From Actibacterium sp. MT2.3-13A (lineage in GTDB: Bacteria > Pseudomonadota > Alphaproteobacteria > Rhodobacterales > Rhodobacteraceae), in NCBI RefSeq assembly GCF_018139985.1, contig NZ_JAGSOU010000004.1:124001-188000 (forward strand): a DNA stretch of 64,000 bases, written 5' to 3'. Positions 8,178 through 20,348 of the stretch are shown in pieces. The notes below the pieces were generated by a model. It was given only the letters and a program-made list of their open reading frames with translations. It was not told the origin of the DNA and searched no databases. Within the stretch, counting starts at the first letter, position 1. The number at the start of each line of letters is the position of its first letter. The translations under genes were made by a program, and so were the position numbers.

Positions 8178-9118
8178 AACTGCGCACGCTCATACTGGCG
8201 GCCACGGGCCTGGCCCCGCTGGCGGCCCCGGCGATGGAGTTGGACTTCCCCGGCCTCGCGACCCAGGCCGCGGAAGAGATCGCGCCGCTGTCCAGCTATA
8301 CCCTTCCCGTCGCCCCCTGGCGCGACGGCAATCTCGAGACCCTGACCGCCGAGGGCGCCGTGGTGCAGCAGGCCTGGCAGATCCAGACCGACGGGCTGAC
8401 CACGCTTCAGATCCTCAGGCCGCTGCGCGGGCAACTCGCCGAGGAGGGGTTCGAGCCGCTCTTCGAATGCGAGGACGACACCTGCGGCGGGTTCGATTTC
8501 CGTTATGCAGCGGACGTGCTGCCGGAGCCGGACATGCATGTGAACCTGGGCGATTTCCGCTATCTCGCCGCGCGCAAGACCGGCGCCGGGGCGCCGGAAT
8601 ATGTGTCCCTGCTGGTCAGCCGCTCCTCGACGCGCGGCTATGTGCAGGTCGTGCATGTGGGCCCGGCCGCCGAAATCGCTGCGCCCGGCCAGACCGCCTC
8701 GACCAAGACGCCGGATGCCGCGGCGGCGCCCGAGGGCACCCCGAAGCTGGCCGACCGTCTGGAGACGAAGGGCCGCGCCGTGCTGGGCGATCTGCGCTTC
8801 GCCACAGGCTCGGCCGAACTGGCCGCGACCGAGTTCGCCTCTCTTGAGGCGCTGGCCGCCTATCTGCGCGACAACCCCGCGCGCCGGGTCGTTCTGGTCG
8901 GCCACACCGATTCCGAGGGTGCGCTGGCGGGCAATATCGCGCTGTCGAAGCGCCGCGCCCAGGCGGTGGCCGATTACCTGGTCGGCAGCCTGGACGCGGA
9001 TCGCTCCCAGATCGGCGCCGAGGGGGTGGGCTATCTCTCGCCGCTGGCCAGCAACCTGACCGTCGACGGGCGCGAAAAAAACAGAAGGGTCGAGGTGATC
9101 CTCACCTCGACCCAGTAA
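8174..9118 (+). CDS. OmpA-family peptidoglycan-binding protein
   Basis: 314 aa. A signal peptide covers about residues 1-20 (MKLRTLILAATGLAPLAAPAM). A central region of about 150 residues is unlike known domains and contains a cysteine pair (FECEDDTCGG), perhaps a disulphide. The C-terminal 110 residues form an OmpA-like domain: LRFATGSAEL, VVLVGHTDSEG, NIALSKRRAQAVADYL and a final NRRVEV, including the aspartate and arginine that contact diaminopimelate. It probably anchors the outer envelope to peptidoglycan. It is the last gene of the coupled chain that starts at 6143. Confidence 0.9.
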   Translation: MKLRTLILAATGLAPLAAPAMELDFPGLATQAAEEIAPLSSYTLPVAPWRDGNLETLTAEGAVVQQAWQIQTDGLTTLQILRPLRGQLAEEGFEPLFECEDDTCGGFDFRYAADVLPEPDMHVNLGDFRYLAARKTGAGAPEYVSLLVSRSSTRGYVQVVHVGPAAEIAAPGQTASTKTPDAAAAPEGTPKLADRLETKGRAVLGDLRFATGSAELAATEFASLEALAAYLRDNPARRVVLVGHTDSEGALAGNIALSKRRAQAVADYLVGSLDADRSQIGAEGVGYLSPLASNLTVDGREKNRRVEVILTSTQ

Positions 9119-9148
9119 AGTGCACCTTCAGGGAGAAATCGGTTTCGC

Positions 9149-10054
9149 CTACCAGCTGTCGGGATCCTGTCCCGCGAAGCGGTCGGCCAGGAAATCGATG
9201 AACGCCCGGACCTTGGGCTGCGTGAACCGGCCCGGCGGATAGACGGCGTAGATGCCCAGCGTCTCCACCGGCAGATCCGGGATCGCCTCTTCGACCAGCC
9301 CCGTCTTCATCGCGTCGCGGTAGAGGAAGCTCGGCAGATAGGCGATGCCCAGCCCCGCGACCGCGGCGTTCAGCAGCGACTGGCCGTCGTTCACCGTCAG
9401 CCAGCCCGCGGTGCGGACCTGCCGTTTCTCGCCCGAGGGCGCGGTGATCTTCCACACGTTGCCGCTGGCCTGGTTGGAATAATGCAGCAGCTTGTGCTCG
9501 TTCAGGTCGTCGATCTTCTGCGGATGGCCGTATTTCTCGAAATAGGAGGGTGCGCCGATCATCCGCTTGGTGGTCTCGGTCAGCTTGCGCGCGCGCAGGG
9601 TGCTGTCCTCCAGCTCGCCCACGCGAATCGCCATATCGAACCCTTCCGAGATCAGTTCCACATAGCGGTTGTTCAGCACCATGTTCACCGTGATGTCGGG
9701 ATATTGCTGAAGGAACTCGCCCAGCAGCGGCGACAGGTGGTTCACCCCGAAATCCGTGGCGACGCTGATCCTCAGCAGCCCCGAGGGCGCCGATTGCATG
9801 GCGGTGACCAGCGCATCCGCCTCTCCGGCATCGTTCAGCACGCGCCGGGCGCGGTCGTAATAGGCCAGCCCGATCTCCGTCGGGCTGACGCGGCGGGTCG
9901 TCCGGTTCAGAAGCCGCGCGCCGAGGCGCGCCTCGAGGGACGACACATGCTTTGACACGGCAGACTTGGAAATGCCCATTTTCTTGGCCGCATCAGTAAA
10001 GCCCCCCTGGTCCACCACCGTGGCGAACGCTTCCATTTCGGTCAATCGATCCAT
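9149..10054 (-). CDS. LysR-family transcriptional regulator
   Basis: 301 aa. N-terminal winged helix-turn-helix (MEAFATVVDQGGFTDAAKKMGISKSAVSKHVSSLEARLG) and a LysR substrate-binding domain with the PSGLLRISVATDFG start of the co-inducer fold. The ATG at 10054 is preferred because GGGAAGG lies 8 bases upstream; a GTG six codons earlier is the alternative. It belongs to the large subgroup related to DsdC/AaeR-like regulators, with no visible ligand clue. The neighbouring genes on the same strand are a flavoprotein 130 bases upstream and, convergently, the OmpA-like gene. Confidence 0.9.
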   Translation of the reverse strand: MDRLTEMEAFATVVDQGGFTDAAKKMGISKSAVSKHVSSLEARLGARLLNRTTRRVSPTEIGLAYYDRARRVLNDAGEADALVTAMQSAPSGLLRISVATDFGVNHLSPLLGEFLQQYPDITVNMVLNNRYVELISEGFDMAIRVGELEDSTLRARKLTETTKRMIGAPSYFEKYGHPQKIDDLNEHKLLHYSNQASGNVWKITAPSGEKRQVRTAGWLTVNDGQSLLNAAVAGLGIAYLPSFLYRDAMKTGLVEEAIPDLPVETLGIYAVYPPGRFTQPKVRAFIDFLADRFAGQDPDSW

Positions 10055-10187
10055 CTCGATACCTTCCCGCACTTGTCTCTTGCGGTCAGGTATCCGCCCG
10101 AAATCGGGCAGGAATGCGGAGGCACGCGGACAATATCGGGATAATTGCGCGAAGTGTTCGGGGCACGGAAACGCCCTTAACCCTGCG

Positions 10188-12359
<2,172 letters not shown>

Positions 12360-12737
12360 CTACATCGTCTCCAGGCAATGCCGGCGGAAGGCCTTCTTCA
12401 GCAGGTCGAGCTCGGCGCGCAGCAGATCGACCTCGGCGCGGATGTCCTCTTCCAGAGGCTCGCCGGTGACGATGGTGAAACTGCCCAGCCGCGCGCCGCG
12501 CGCCGCGTCGCGGAACACGAAGGTCTGCACCCCGTCGCTCAGCAGTTCCGCCGGGATCGGCACCGCGACCCGGAACCGGCCCGGCGCGGACGGGTCGGCG
12601 CTCAGCCGCACGCCCTCGACCGGCGCGTCCTGATGCAACACCTCCAGCCGCGGTGCGGGCCCCTCGGGCGCGCCCGTCAGGACCCCTTCCCACACCCCGG
12701 CCCGAATCCTGGCCTTCGTCAGCACCATGTCGCCCAT
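12360..12737 (-). CDS. Uncharacterised protein with C-terminal helical segment
   Basis: 125 aa. No recognised catalytic motif. A beta-rich first part (VWEGVLTGAPEGPAPRLEVLHQD) is followed by an FRVAVPIPAELLSDGVQTFVFRD segment and an amphipathic helix (EEDIRAEVDLLRAELDLLKKAFRRHC) with heptad-like leucines that may be a short coiled coil. Two ATGs, 12737 and 12728, are possible; the GGAGAGG site is close to the first and well spaced for the second. It is 11 bases downstream of the next gene, so the two probably form an operon and may act together. Confidence 0.7.
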   Translation of the reverse strand: MGDMVLTKARIRAGVWEGVLTGAPEGPAPRLEVLHQDAPVEGVRLSADPSAPGRFRVAVPIPAELLSDGVQTFVFRDAARGARLGSFTIVTGEPLEEDIRAEVDLLRAELDLLKKAFRRHCLETM

Positions 12738-12748
12738 CCGCCTCTCCG

Positions 12749-13522
12749 TCACAGTTCCGCACGCGGCCGGCGGCTCAACGCCACGTCGCGCAGGATGACC
12801 TGGTTCATTTCCGGCCCCTCGAAGATCAGGTCCAGCCACATCTTCTCGACCCGCTTCTCGTTGAGTTTGGTATAGGCGAGGTCGAAATCGACGATCACCT
12901 CCTCCGCCTCCAGCGGCAGCTCGCGCACCACCTGCTCCACGTTGGGGCCGTGGCGGATGTTCAGCCGGGCGAAGATCTCCAGCGGCTTCTCCATCTCCAC
13001 GATGGTGTGCAGCCGCACCAGGTGGCGCCGCTGCAAGCCGCGCACCGCCTCCTCCGGCAGGTCGATGGCCAGCGACAGGAAGGAGCCGTCGAAGCGGAAC
13101 ACGTCCATCCGCAGCCCGAAGGGGGCGAGATCCGCCTCGCGGGTGTTGCGGATCTGGCGCAGAGTGATCTCCGAGACGCGGCAGTCGTGGAACACCGTCA
13201 CCTCGTCGCCGATCCCGGTCTTGCTCTCCACCGCCGCCGCGCCGGGCCGCTCCAGCGGGCCGCGCCAGGGTTGCGGGCGATAGGCCCAGTCCGAGCCCAG
13301 CGGCTTCTGGATCGCGTTCGGGCCGATCAGCGGCAGCGTCAGCCGCCCGTCGGCGACATGGATCACCCGGTCGATCTGCCGGCGCAGGCGGCGCGCGTGG
13401 CCGCGCAGCCGGCGCAGCGCGGCGAGGTCGATCTCGGACGCCGCCTCGGCGGCACGACGCCAGCGCCGCACGCCCCGGCGCTGCGCCAAGCGGTCGATGA
13501 GCGAATCCAACGCCTTTGCCAT
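12749..13522 (-). CDS. Uncharacterised conserved protein (possibly DUF6478)
   Basis: 257 aa. A basic N-terminus (RRWRRAAEAASEIDLAALRRLRGHARRLRRQIDRVIH) precedes a soluble domain with LGSDWAYRPQPWRGPL and GDEVTVFHDCRVSEITLRQIRN. It resembles a Rhodobacterales-restricted family that I believe is DUF6478, but that name is from memory. There is no signal peptide or membrane helix. The repeated mention of paired beta strands (MDVFRFDGSFLSLAIDLPEE, VIVDFDLAYTKLNEKRVEKMWLDLIFEG) suggests a beta-sandwich. It is co-directional with the small protein at 12360. Confidence 0.75.
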   Translation of the reverse strand: MAKALDSLIDRLAQRRGVRRWRRAAEAASEIDLAALRRLRGHARRLRRQIDRVIHVADGRLTLPLIGPNAIQKPLGSDWAYRPQPWRGPLERPGAAAVESKTGIGDEVTVFHDCRVSEITLRQIRNTREADLAPFGLRMDVFRFDGSFLSLAIDLPEEAVRGLQRRHLVRLHTIVEMEKPLEIFARLNIRHGPNVEQVVRELPLEAEEVIVDFDLAYTKLNEKRVEKMWLDLIFEGPEMNQVILRDVALSRRPRAEL

Positions 13523-13609
13523 TCTGCCTGCCCCAGTGGCCCCGACCGGGCCTGCCTCAACACCTGGTCTCAGGATTAGAACAAATGTCTCGGGATTTCA
13601 CCCTCGGAT

Positions 13610-14332
13610 TCACGCAGTCCCCGGCCGCGGCTGGGGACGCAGCTGGCGCGCCACCGGCGGCGCGGCGGCGGATGCCGCAGCGAGGGCGGCCGCGCTCTCG
13701 GCGCGGATGCGCGCCACGAACAGGCCCAGCGTCGCCTGGCCCGCGTCGTCGCTGATCGGCCGGTTGGCGAAGGCCGCGACCGAGGCGGTCACCATCCGCC
13801 CGTTCACCTCGAAGATGGCGCGCCAGTATTCCGGCCCCAGCCCCGGGCCGGTCCCCGCGCTGCTGTCGCGGGCATGGATGAAGAACGCGCCGTCGCGGGC
13901 GAACATCTCGATGATCTCGACGCTCTCGGCGCGGCCGTCGCGGGCCAGCGCCGCGCGCCCCTCGGCCGAGGCGAAGAAGCCCTTCATCCGCGCCGCCTGC
14001 CCGGCCAGCCCGCGCCCCGCCGGCACATCGCCGGTGACCGAGGCGGTCAACAGCGCCGGCACGCGCGGGCGCGGCGCGTAGGGCTTGCGCGTCACCGCCG
14101 CGCAGCCCGCCAGCAGAACGAAGGCCGTGGCATCGGAATCGCGCGAGGCGGGCCGGTCGATGCAATAGCCCTCCGGCCCCGCCACCACGACCGTGCCGCC
14201 CGCCACGCTCAGCCGCTGCGGCGCGTTGTGCGGGTAGCTGAAGCCACCCGGTCCCGCGCCCTGCATGCAGCCTGCCAGCAGGGCCAGGGCGCAGGCCCCG
14301 GCCCGGACCGGCCTAGAGATCCATGTAGACAT
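13610..14332 (-). CDS. Putative lipoprotein of unknown function
   Basis: 240 aa. A type II signal peptide ends in the lipobox LAGC (residues 19-22), so the mature protein should be lipid-anchored at Cys22. The body contains [20 protein letters not shown] and a long region around [22 protein letters not shown] that I cannot assign to a family. An alanine-rich tail may be flexible. Its start overlaps the end of ilvD by 20 bases on the same strand, so it may be read from the ilvD transcript, although no functional link is evident. Confidence 0.78.
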   Translation of the reverse strand: MSTWISRPVRAGACALALLAGCMQGAGPGGFSYPHNAPQRLSVAGGTVVVAGPEGYCIDRPASRDSDATAFVLLAGCAAVTRKPYAPRPRVPALLTASVTGDVPAGRGLAGQAARMKGFFASAEGRAALARDGRAESVEIIEMFARDGAFFIHARDSSAGTGPGLGPEYWRAIFEVNGRMVTASVAAFANRPISDDAGQATLGLFVARIRAESAAALAAASAAAPPVARQLRPQPRPGTA

Positions 14333-16046
14333 GCTTCTCTTTGCTTCCGCCCGGATGCGTCACCGCCCCCTTGACGGTCGAGCCCACGAGCTGCGCGTAT
14401 TTCCACAGCGCGCCGGAGGCGTAGATCGTCTCCTTGGGGCCGGTCCAGGCGGCCTTGCGCGCGGCCATTTCCTCGTCGCTCAGCGCGACCGAGATCTCGC
14501 CCTTGATCGCGTCGATGGTGATCATGTCGCCATCCTTGAGCAGCGCGATCGGACCGCCATGCGCGGCCTCGGGGCCGACATGGCCCACGCAGAACCCGCG
14601 CGTCGCGCCCGAGAAGCGGCCGTCGGTGATCAGCGCCACCTTCTTGCCCATGCCCTGGCCGGACAGGGCGGCGGTGGTGGCCAGCATCTCGCGCATGCCG
14701 GGGCCGCCGGCGGGGCCCTCGTTGCGGATGACGATCACCTCGCCTTCCTTGTAGTCGCGCTTCTGCACGGCGGCGAAGGCGTCCTCCTCGCATTCGAAGA
14801 CGCGCGCCGGGCCGGTGAACACCTGGGATTCCTTGTCCATGCCGGCGACCTTGACGATCGCGCCCTCGGGGGCGAGGTTGCCCTTCAGGCCCACCACGCC
14901 GCCGGTGGCGGTAATCGGGGTCTCGGCCGGGTAGATCACGCGGCCGTCGGCCTCGCGCTCCACAAGGTCGATCTCCTCGCCGATGGTGCGGCCGGTGACG
15001 GTCAGGCAATCCTCGTGGATCAGGCCGGCCTTGCGCAGCTCTTTCATCACTACCGGCACGCCGCCAGCCTCGTAAAGGTCCTTGGCGACATATTGGCCGC
15101 CGGGCTTGAGATCGACGAAATAGGGCGTGTCGCGGAAGATGTCGCAGACGTCGAACAGGTCGAAGTCGATCCCCGCCTCATGCGCCATCGCCGGCAGGTG
15201 CAGGCCGGCATTGGTCGAGCCGCCAGTGCAGGCCACCACGCGGGCGGCGTTTTCCAGCGCCTTGCGGGTAACGATGTCGCGGGCGCGGATGTTCTTCTCG
15301 ATCAGGTTCATCACCGCCACGCCCGAGGCCTCGGCATACTGGTCGCGGCTCTCGTAAGGCGCGGGCGCACCCGAGGAGTTCGGCAGCGCGAGACCGATCG
15401 CCTCGGACACGCAGGCCATGGTGTTGGCGGTGAACTGGCCGCCGCAGGCGCCGGCCGAGGGGCAGGCGGCATGTTCCAGGCGATAGAGTTGCTCTTCGCT
15501 CAGATTGCCGGCCTGGTTCTGGCCCACGGCCTCGAACACGTCCTGAACGGTCAGGTCGCGGCCGTCCAGCCGGCCCGGCAGGATCGACCCGCCATAGATG
15601 AAGACCGACGGCACGTTCAGCCGGATCATCGCCATCATCATGCCCGGCAGCGACTTGTCGCAGCCGGCAAGGCCGACCAGCGCGTCATAGCAATGGCCGC
15701 GCATGGTCAGCTCCACCGTGTCGGCGATCGCCTCGCGCGAGGCGAGCGAGCTGCGCATCCCCTCGTGGCCCATGGCGATACCGTCGGTCACGGTGATGGT
15801 GGTGAACTCGCGCGGGGTGCCGCGGGCGACCTTGACGCCCAGCTTCACGGCCTGGGCCTGGCGGTTCAGCGCGATGTTGCACGGCGCCGCCTCGTTCCAG
15901 CAGGTGGCCACGCCGACGAAGGGCTGCGCAACCTCCTCGTCGCTGAGTCCCATGGCGTAGTAATAGGAGCGGTGCGGCGCGCGGGCCGGCCCCTCGGTCA
16001 CATGGCGGCTGGGAAGTCGGGACTTGTCGTACGGGCGCTGGGTCAT
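14313..16046 (-). CDS. ilvD: Dihydroxy-acid dehydratase
   Basis: 577 aa. Dehydrates 2,3-dihydroxy-3-methylbutanoate and its isoleucine counterpart, the third common step of branched-chain amino acid synthesis. The iron-sulphur cysteines are visible in [29 protein letters not shown] and [16 protein letters not shown], and the C-terminal part has the conserved [12 protein letters not shown] and [21 protein letters not shown]. The ATG at 16046, after GGAGGAGA, gives the expected N-terminus [16 protein letters not shown]; a longer in-frame start adds 19 residues without support. Confidence 0.96.
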   Translation of the reverse strand: MTQRPYDKSRLPSRHVTEGPARAPHRSYYYAMGLSDEEVAQPFVGVATCWNEAAPCNIALNRQAQAVKLGVKVARGTPREFTTITVTDGIAMGHEGMRSSLASREAIADTVELTMRGHCYDALVGLAGCDKSLPGMMMAMIRLNVPSVFIYGGSILPGRLDGRDLTVQDVFEAVGQNQAGNLSEEQLYRLEHAACPSAGACGGQFTANTMACVSEAIGLALPNSSGAPAPYESRDQYAEASGVAVMNLIEKNIRARDIVTRKALENAARVVACTGGSTNAGLHLPAMAHEAGIDFDLFDVCDIFRDTPYFVDLKPGGQYVAKDLYEAGGVPVVMKELRKAGLIHEDCLTVTGRTIGEEIDLVEREADGRVIYPAETPITATGGVVGLKGNLAPEGAIVKVAGMDKESQVFTGPARVFECEEDAFAAVQKRDYKEGEVIVIRNEGPAGGPGMREMLATTAALSGQGMGKKVALITDGRFSGATRGFCVGHVGPEAAHGGPIALLKDGDMITIDAIKGEISVALSDEEMAARKAAWTGPKETIYASGALWKYAQLVGSTVKGAVTHPGGSKEKHVYMDL

Positions 16047-16160
16047 GGGGTCTCCTCCGGGTCTTGGCTTCCCTTGGGAATAGACGCGGGCGGCCTGCTG
16101 CACAAGCGCGATTGATGCCCGCGCCGGGGCGGTCTAGGCTTGCGGCGAAGGACGCCGCCG

Positions 16161-17045
16161 ATGCGATACGCCCCCCATGACGGACTGGTGGCCCCCGCCC
16201 GCGCCAGCCGCGCGCTGTGGCGGGTGGTGCTGGGATATGCCCTGATCTCGGCGGCCCACCTCGGCCTGATCTACGCCAGCCTCGCGCTGGCCGTGCTGGT
16301 CATGGGCGAGGCGGCGGCGGTCTCGGCCTTCGACGGCATCTTCCGCAGCACCGTGACCACGCGCGAGTCGCTGCTGCTGCTCTATTCCTTCGCCTTTTCG
16401 ATCGTCGGCACGGTGGCGGTGACGCATCAGCTGCACCGCCGTGCGGCGCTCGGGTTGATCGGGCCGCTGCCGCGCGCGCTGCGCGATTTCGCACTGACGG
16501 TGCGGGCGCTGGCGCTGCTCTACGCGGCGCTGTGGGTCGCGCTGCCCGGCGGCGACGCGCTGCTTCCCAATCTGGAGCCGCGGCGCTGGCTGGGGCTGCT
16601 GCCGCTGGCGCTGCCCGCGATCCTGGTGCAGACCTCGGCCGAGGAGATGCTCTTTCGCGGCTACCTGCAACAGCAGCTCGCCGCGCGCTTCGCCGCGCCT
16701 CTGGTCTGGATGGGCCTGCCGGCGCTGGTCTTCGCCTGGGGGCATTACGCGCCCGGCGAGGCCGGCGCGAACGCCCTCGGCATGGCGCTCTGGGCTGCCG
16801 CCTTCAGCCTGTGCGCGGCCGACCTGACCGCGCGCACCGGCAGCCTGGGCGCGGCCATCGGACTGCATTTCGCCAACAACGCGCTGGCGATCCTGATCGT
16901 GTCGCTGCCCGGCCCGGTCTCGGGGCTGTCGCTCTATCTCTACCCGCATGACATCGCGGCGGCGGCGCTGCGCCCGCAACTGGCGGTGGAACTGGCCATG
17001 CTGGGGGTGAGCTGGCTGGCCGCGCGGGTCGCCCTGAGGGTCTGA
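16161..17045 (+). CDS. CPBP-family intramembrane protease, copy 1
   Basis: 294 aa with about seven hydrophobic segments. The CPBP (Abi/Rce1-like) signature is complete: EE and R in SAEEMLFRGYLQQQ (about residues 165-180), the histidine-bearing ALVFAWGHYAP, and GLHFANNALA with the last histidine and asparagines. Such proteins are membrane glutamic-type proteases or scaffold proteins, often of unknown target. The ATG at 16161 follows GAAGGA by eight bases and is preferred over an upstream in-frame TTG. The next gene is a clear paralogue 67 bases downstream. Confidence 0.9.
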   Translation: MRYAPHDGLVAPARASRALWRVVLGYALISAAHLGLIYASLALAVLVMGEAAAVSAFDGIFRSTVTTRESLLLLYSFAFSIVGTVAVTHQLHRRAALGLIGPLPRALRDFALTVRALALLYAALWVALPGGDALLPNLEPRRWLGLLPLALPAILVQTSAEEMLFRGYLQQQLAARFAAPLVWMGLPALVFAWGHYAPGEAGANALGMALWAAAFSLCAADLTARTGSLGAAIGLHFANNALAILIVSLPGPVSGLSLYLYPHDIAAAALRPQLAVELAMLGVSWLAARVALRV

Positions 17046-17112
17046 TTGCCGCCGGCATGGACGCGCGCCCGCCCAGGCGCTAGCCTCCCCCCGACCAGCC
17101 ACAGGAGCCCCC

Positions 17113-17994
17113 ATGCGCGCCCCGGAATTCGCCGCCTATATCGGCCCCGCGAAACTCTACCCCCAGCTCTGGCGGCTCGGCCTCGGGCTGCTGCTGATCC
17201 TGTTCTGCCTGCTGGGCACCTTCGCGATCATGCTGGTGGCGATCTACCCGGTGATCGGACCGCTCAACTATTTCGGCTGGGTGCGCGGGCTGAGCCAACC
17301 CGACACGCCGGGCAAGGTGCTGTTTCTGCTGGGCACGTTCTTCGGCATGGCGCTGGGGCCGGTGCTGGCCGCGGGGGCCTGCCATTTCCGCGGCCCCGGC
17401 ACGCTGTTCGGCCCGGCGGGCGAGACCCTGCGCGGCTTTTTCCTGACGGTGGCGGTGCTCGCGCCGCTCTATGCGCTGGCGCTCGCCGCAGGCTGGCTGA
17501 TCGCGCCGCCGATGCCCAACCTGCCGCTCGGCCAATGGTTCGGCTGGCTGCCGCTGGCGCTGCCGCTGGTGCTGCTGCAGACCACCGCCGAGGAACTGGT
17601 CTTCCGCGGCTACCTGCAACAACAGCTCGCCGCGCGTTTCGCCGCGCGCTGGGTCTGGATGGGCCTGCCGGCGCTGATCTTCGCCGCGCTGCACTACAAC
17701 CCGCAGGCGGGGATGAACCTGTGGCTGATCCTCGCCGCCACGCTGGGCTTCGCTCTGATCGCCGCCGACCTGACCGAGCGCACCGGATCGCTCGGCGCGG
17801 CGATGGGGCTGCATTTCGCCAACAACGTCTTCGCCATGCTGGTGCTGTCGGTGCAGGGCACGATCACCGGGCTCGCGCTCTACCTCACGCCCTACGGCGT
17901 GGGCGACGCCAGCCTGCTGCCGCTGGGGTTGGCGCTCGACCTCGGGATGCTGTTCGTGATCTGGCGGCTGCTGCGGGCGGTTCTCACCCGCTAG
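17113..17994 (+). CDS. CPBP-family intramembrane protease, copy 2
   Basis: 293 aa and nearly the same length as its neighbour. It has the same motif order: TAEELVFRGYLQQQLAARFAARWVWMGLPALIFAALHY, then GSLGAAMGLHFANNVFAML. The stretch FRGYLQQQLAARFAA is identical between the copies, while the N-terminal thirds differ strongly, indicating an old tandem duplication or one with relaxed N-terminal constraint. The catalytic glutamates, arginine and histidines are retained in both. The substrate is unknown. Confidence 0.9.
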   Translation: MRAPEFAAYIGPAKLYPQLWRLGLGLLLILFCLLGTFAIMLVAIYPVIGPLNYFGWVRGLSQPDTPGKVLFLLGTFFGMALGPVLAAGACHFRGPGTLFGPAGETLRGFFLTVAVLAPLYALALAAGWLIAPPMPNLPLGQWFGWLPLALPLVLLQTTAEELVFRGYLQQQLAARFAARWVWMGLPALIFAALHYNPQAGMNLWLILAATLGFALIAADLTERTGSLGAAMGLHFANNVFAMLVLSVQGTITGLALYLTPYGVGDASLLPLGLALDLGMLFVIWRLLRAVLTR

Positions 17995-18066
17995 CGTGCA
18001 TTCGATTGCATTTGCGGCCTCCGGCCCTTATCTCGGGCCGCAACAGGCTGCGATGGGCATATTCCG

Positions 18067-18999
18067 ATGAACTGGATCACCAACTACGTCAAACCGAAGA
18101 TCGACTCGCTGTTTTCGCGCCGCGACGTGCCCGAGAACCTGTGGCGCAAATGCGATGACTGCGGCACGATGCTGTTCCACCGCGAGCTGTCCGACAACCT
18201 GATGGTCTGCACCCAATGCGGCCACCACATGGCGATCACCCCGCGCGAGCGGTTCGCGGCGCTGTTCGACGGCGGCGTGTTCACCGAGGTCAAGGTGCCC
18301 GAGCCGGTGGCCGACCCGCTGCATTTCCGCGACCAGAAGAAATACCCCGACCGCATGAAGGCGGCACAGAAATCGACCGGCGAGAAAGAGGCGATGCTGG
18401 TCGCCGAGGGCGAGATCGGCCGCACCCCCATCGTGGCGGCGGCACAGGATTTCTCGTTCATGGGCGGCTCGATGGGCATGTATGTCGGCAACGCCATCAT
18501 CGCCGCGGCCGAACGCGCGGTGAAGCTCGGCCGCCCGCTGATCCTGTTCTCCGCCGCCGGCGGCGCGCGCATGCAGGAGGGCATCCTGTCGCTGATGCAG
18601 ATGCCCCGCACCACCGTCGCCGTGGAGATGCTGAAAGAGGCCGGCCTTCCCTATATCGTGGTGCTCACCCACCCCACGACCGGCGGCGTGACCGCCTCCT
18701 ACGCCATGCTGGGCGACGTGCATATCGCCGAGCCCAACGCCCTGATCTGCTTCGCCGGTCCCCGCGTGATCGAACAGACCATCCGCGAAAAACTGCCCGA
18801 GGGCTTCCAGCGCGCGGAATATCTGCTCGACCACGGCATGCTCGACCGGGTGACGCCGCGCACCGAGATGCGGGAGGAGTTGATCACCATCACCCGCATG
18901 CTGCTGGGCCTGCCGCCCGCGGTGAAGGGCGACCTGCCCGCGCCCCAACCCGAGCCCGCCGGCAAGAAGAAACCGGCCAAGGAGAAACCCGCGGAATGA
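18067..18999 (+). CDS. accD: Acetyl-CoA carboxylase carboxyltransferase subunit beta
   Basis: 310 aa. The beta half of the carboxyltransferase that makes malonyl-CoA for fatty acid synthesis. The N-terminal zinc ribbon has Cys29, Cys32, Cys48 and Cys51 (CDDCG and CTQCG). The crotonase-like domain shows [34 protein letters not shown] and [18 protein letters not shown] lysine/proline-rich tail ([14 protein letters not shown]) ends the protein. The stop overlaps the folC start by ATGA; the accD-folC order is common in proteobacteria. Confidence 0.97.
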   Translation: MNWITNYVKPKIDSLFSRRDVPENLWRKCDDCGTMLFHRELSDNLMVCTQCGHHMAITPRERFAALFDGGVFTEVKVPEPVADPLHFRDQKKYPDRMKAAQKSTGEKEAMLVAEGEIGRTPIVAAAQDFSFMGGSMGMYVGNAIIAAAERAVKLGRPLILFSAAGGARMQEGILSLMQMPRTTVAVEMLKEAGLPYIVVLTHPTTGGVTASYAMLGDVHIAEPNALICFAGPRVIEQTIREKLPEGFQRAEYLLDHGMLDRVTPRTEMREELITITRMLLGLPPAVKGDLPAPQPEPAGKKKPAKEKPAE

Positions 19000-20270
19000 C
19001 CGCGCCCGCCTCGGACGTCATCCTGCAACGGATGATGGCGCTGCACCCCAAGGTGATCGACCTGACGCTCGACCGCGTCTGGTGCCTTCTGGCCGCCCTC
19101 GGCCACCCCGAGCGCGCCCTGCCCCCGGTCATCCACATCGCCGGCACCAACGGCAAGGGCTCGACCCAGGCGATGATCCGCGCGGGGCTCGAGGCCGCCG
19201 GCAAGACCGTCCACGCCTACACCTCGCCGCATCTCGCGCGCTTCCACGAACGCATCCGTCTGGCGGGTGAACTGATCTCCGAGGACGCGCTGAGCGCGGT
19301 CCTCGACGACTGCTACGCCGCCAATGACGGACATCCGATCACCTATTTCGAGATCACCACCGTCGCGGCGCTGCTGGCCTTTTCGCGCACGCCCGCCGAT
19401 TACACCCTGCTCGAGGTCGGCCTCGGCGGCCGGCTCGACGCCACCAACGTGATCGACACGCCGGCGCTGACGATCATCACGCCGGTCTCCATCGACCACC
19501 AGCAATTCCTCGGCGAGACGCTGGAGGAAATCGCGGGCGAGAAGGCGGGGATCCTCAAGCGCGGCGTGCCCTGCGTGGTCGGCCCGCAAGAGGAGGCGGG
19601 CCTGGCGGTGATCGAGGCCCACGCCGCCCGCCTCGGCGCGCCCCTGCTTGTCCACGGCCAGCACTGGCATGTCTGGGAAGAACGCGGACGGCTGATCTTC
19701 CAGGACGAAACCGGCCTTCTGGACCTGCCGCTGCCCAACCTCATCGGCGCCCACCAGGTGCAGAACGCCGGCGCGGCGCTCGCCGCCCTGCGCGCGCTCG
19801 GTTACGGCGAGACCGCCTGCGAGGCCGCCGTCACCCGGGCGCAATGGCCCGCCCGCCTGCAACGCCTGCGCCACGGCCCGCTGGTCGAGGCCGCCGGGAC
19901 GGCCGAACTCTGGCTCGACGGCGGCCACAACCCGGCGGCGGGCGCAGCGCTGGCCGAGGCGCTCACCCGCCTCTCCCCGCGCCCGCTGCACCTGATCTGC
20001 GGCATGCTCAACACCAAGGACATCGCGGGCTACCTGCGCCCTCTGGCCGCCGCCGCGCAGACGCTAACCGCCGTCTCCATCCCCGGCGAGGCCAACACGC
20101 TGCCCGCCGAAACCACGGCAGAGGCGGCTCAGGCCGCGGGCCTGCCCGCCACCACCGCGGACACCGTGCATGAGGCGGTCGAAAAGATCACCGCCGCCGC
20201 CCCCAATGCCCGCATCCTGATTTGCGGCTCGCTCTACCTCGCCGGAAACGTGCTGCGCGAGAACGGCTGA
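18996..20270 (+). CDS. folC: Bifunctional folylpolyglutamate synthase / dihydrofolate synthase
   Basis: 424 aa. Adds glutamate to dihydropteroate and to folates using ATP. The Mur-ligase fold is evident: P-loop [44 protein letters not shown], the [22 protein letters not shown] segment with its catalytic lysine, and [11 protein letters not shown] in the C-terminal domain. The ATG at 18996 lies in the accD stop, giving tight coupling. A small perfect hairpin and a dispersed repeat follow the stop. Confidence 0.96.
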   Translation: MTAPASDVILQRMMALHPKVIDLTLDRVWCLLAALGHPERALPPVIHIAGTNGKGSTQAMIRAGLEAAGKTVHAYTSPHLARFHERIRLAGELISEDALSAVLDDCYAANDGHPITYFEITTVAALLAFSRTPADYTLLEVGLGGRLDATNVIDTPALTIITPVSIDHQQFLGETLEEIAGEKAGILKRGVPCVVGPQEEAGLAVIEAHAARLGAPLLVHGQHWHVWEERGRLIFQDETGLLDLPLPNLIGAHQVQNAGAALAALRALGYGETACEAAVTRAQWPARLQRLRHGPLVEAAGTAELWLDGGHNPAAGAALAEALTRLSPRPLHLICGMLNTKDIAGYLRPLAAAAQTLTAVSIPGEANTLPAETTAEAAQAAGLPATTADTVHEAVEKITAAAPNARILICGSLYLAGNVLRENG

Positions 20271-20282
20271 CCGCCGCGCACC

Positions 20283-20299
20283 TTGGGGCTCCGCCCCAA
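20283..20299. terminator. Perfect 7-bp hairpin after folC
   Basis: TTGGGGC, loop TCC, GCCCCAA, 12 bases after the folC stop and between convergent genes. It is directly followed by repeat copy B. The stem is perfect but there is no downstream T-run on the plus strand. Confidence 0.45.
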
Positions 20300-20300
20300 A

Positions 20301-20333
20301 CCCCGGAGTATTTGGACCAAGAAGAAGGCAGCG
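20301..20333 (+). repeat. Dispersed intergenic repeat, copy B
   Basis: CCCCG followed by the core GAGTATTT-GGA-CCAAGAAGAAGG, lying just after the folC hairpin and 15 bases before the end of the convergent zapE gene. The core agrees with copies A and C except for the three central bases. Confidence 0.75.
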
Positions 20334-20348
20334 AGGCGCCCGCAGGTC

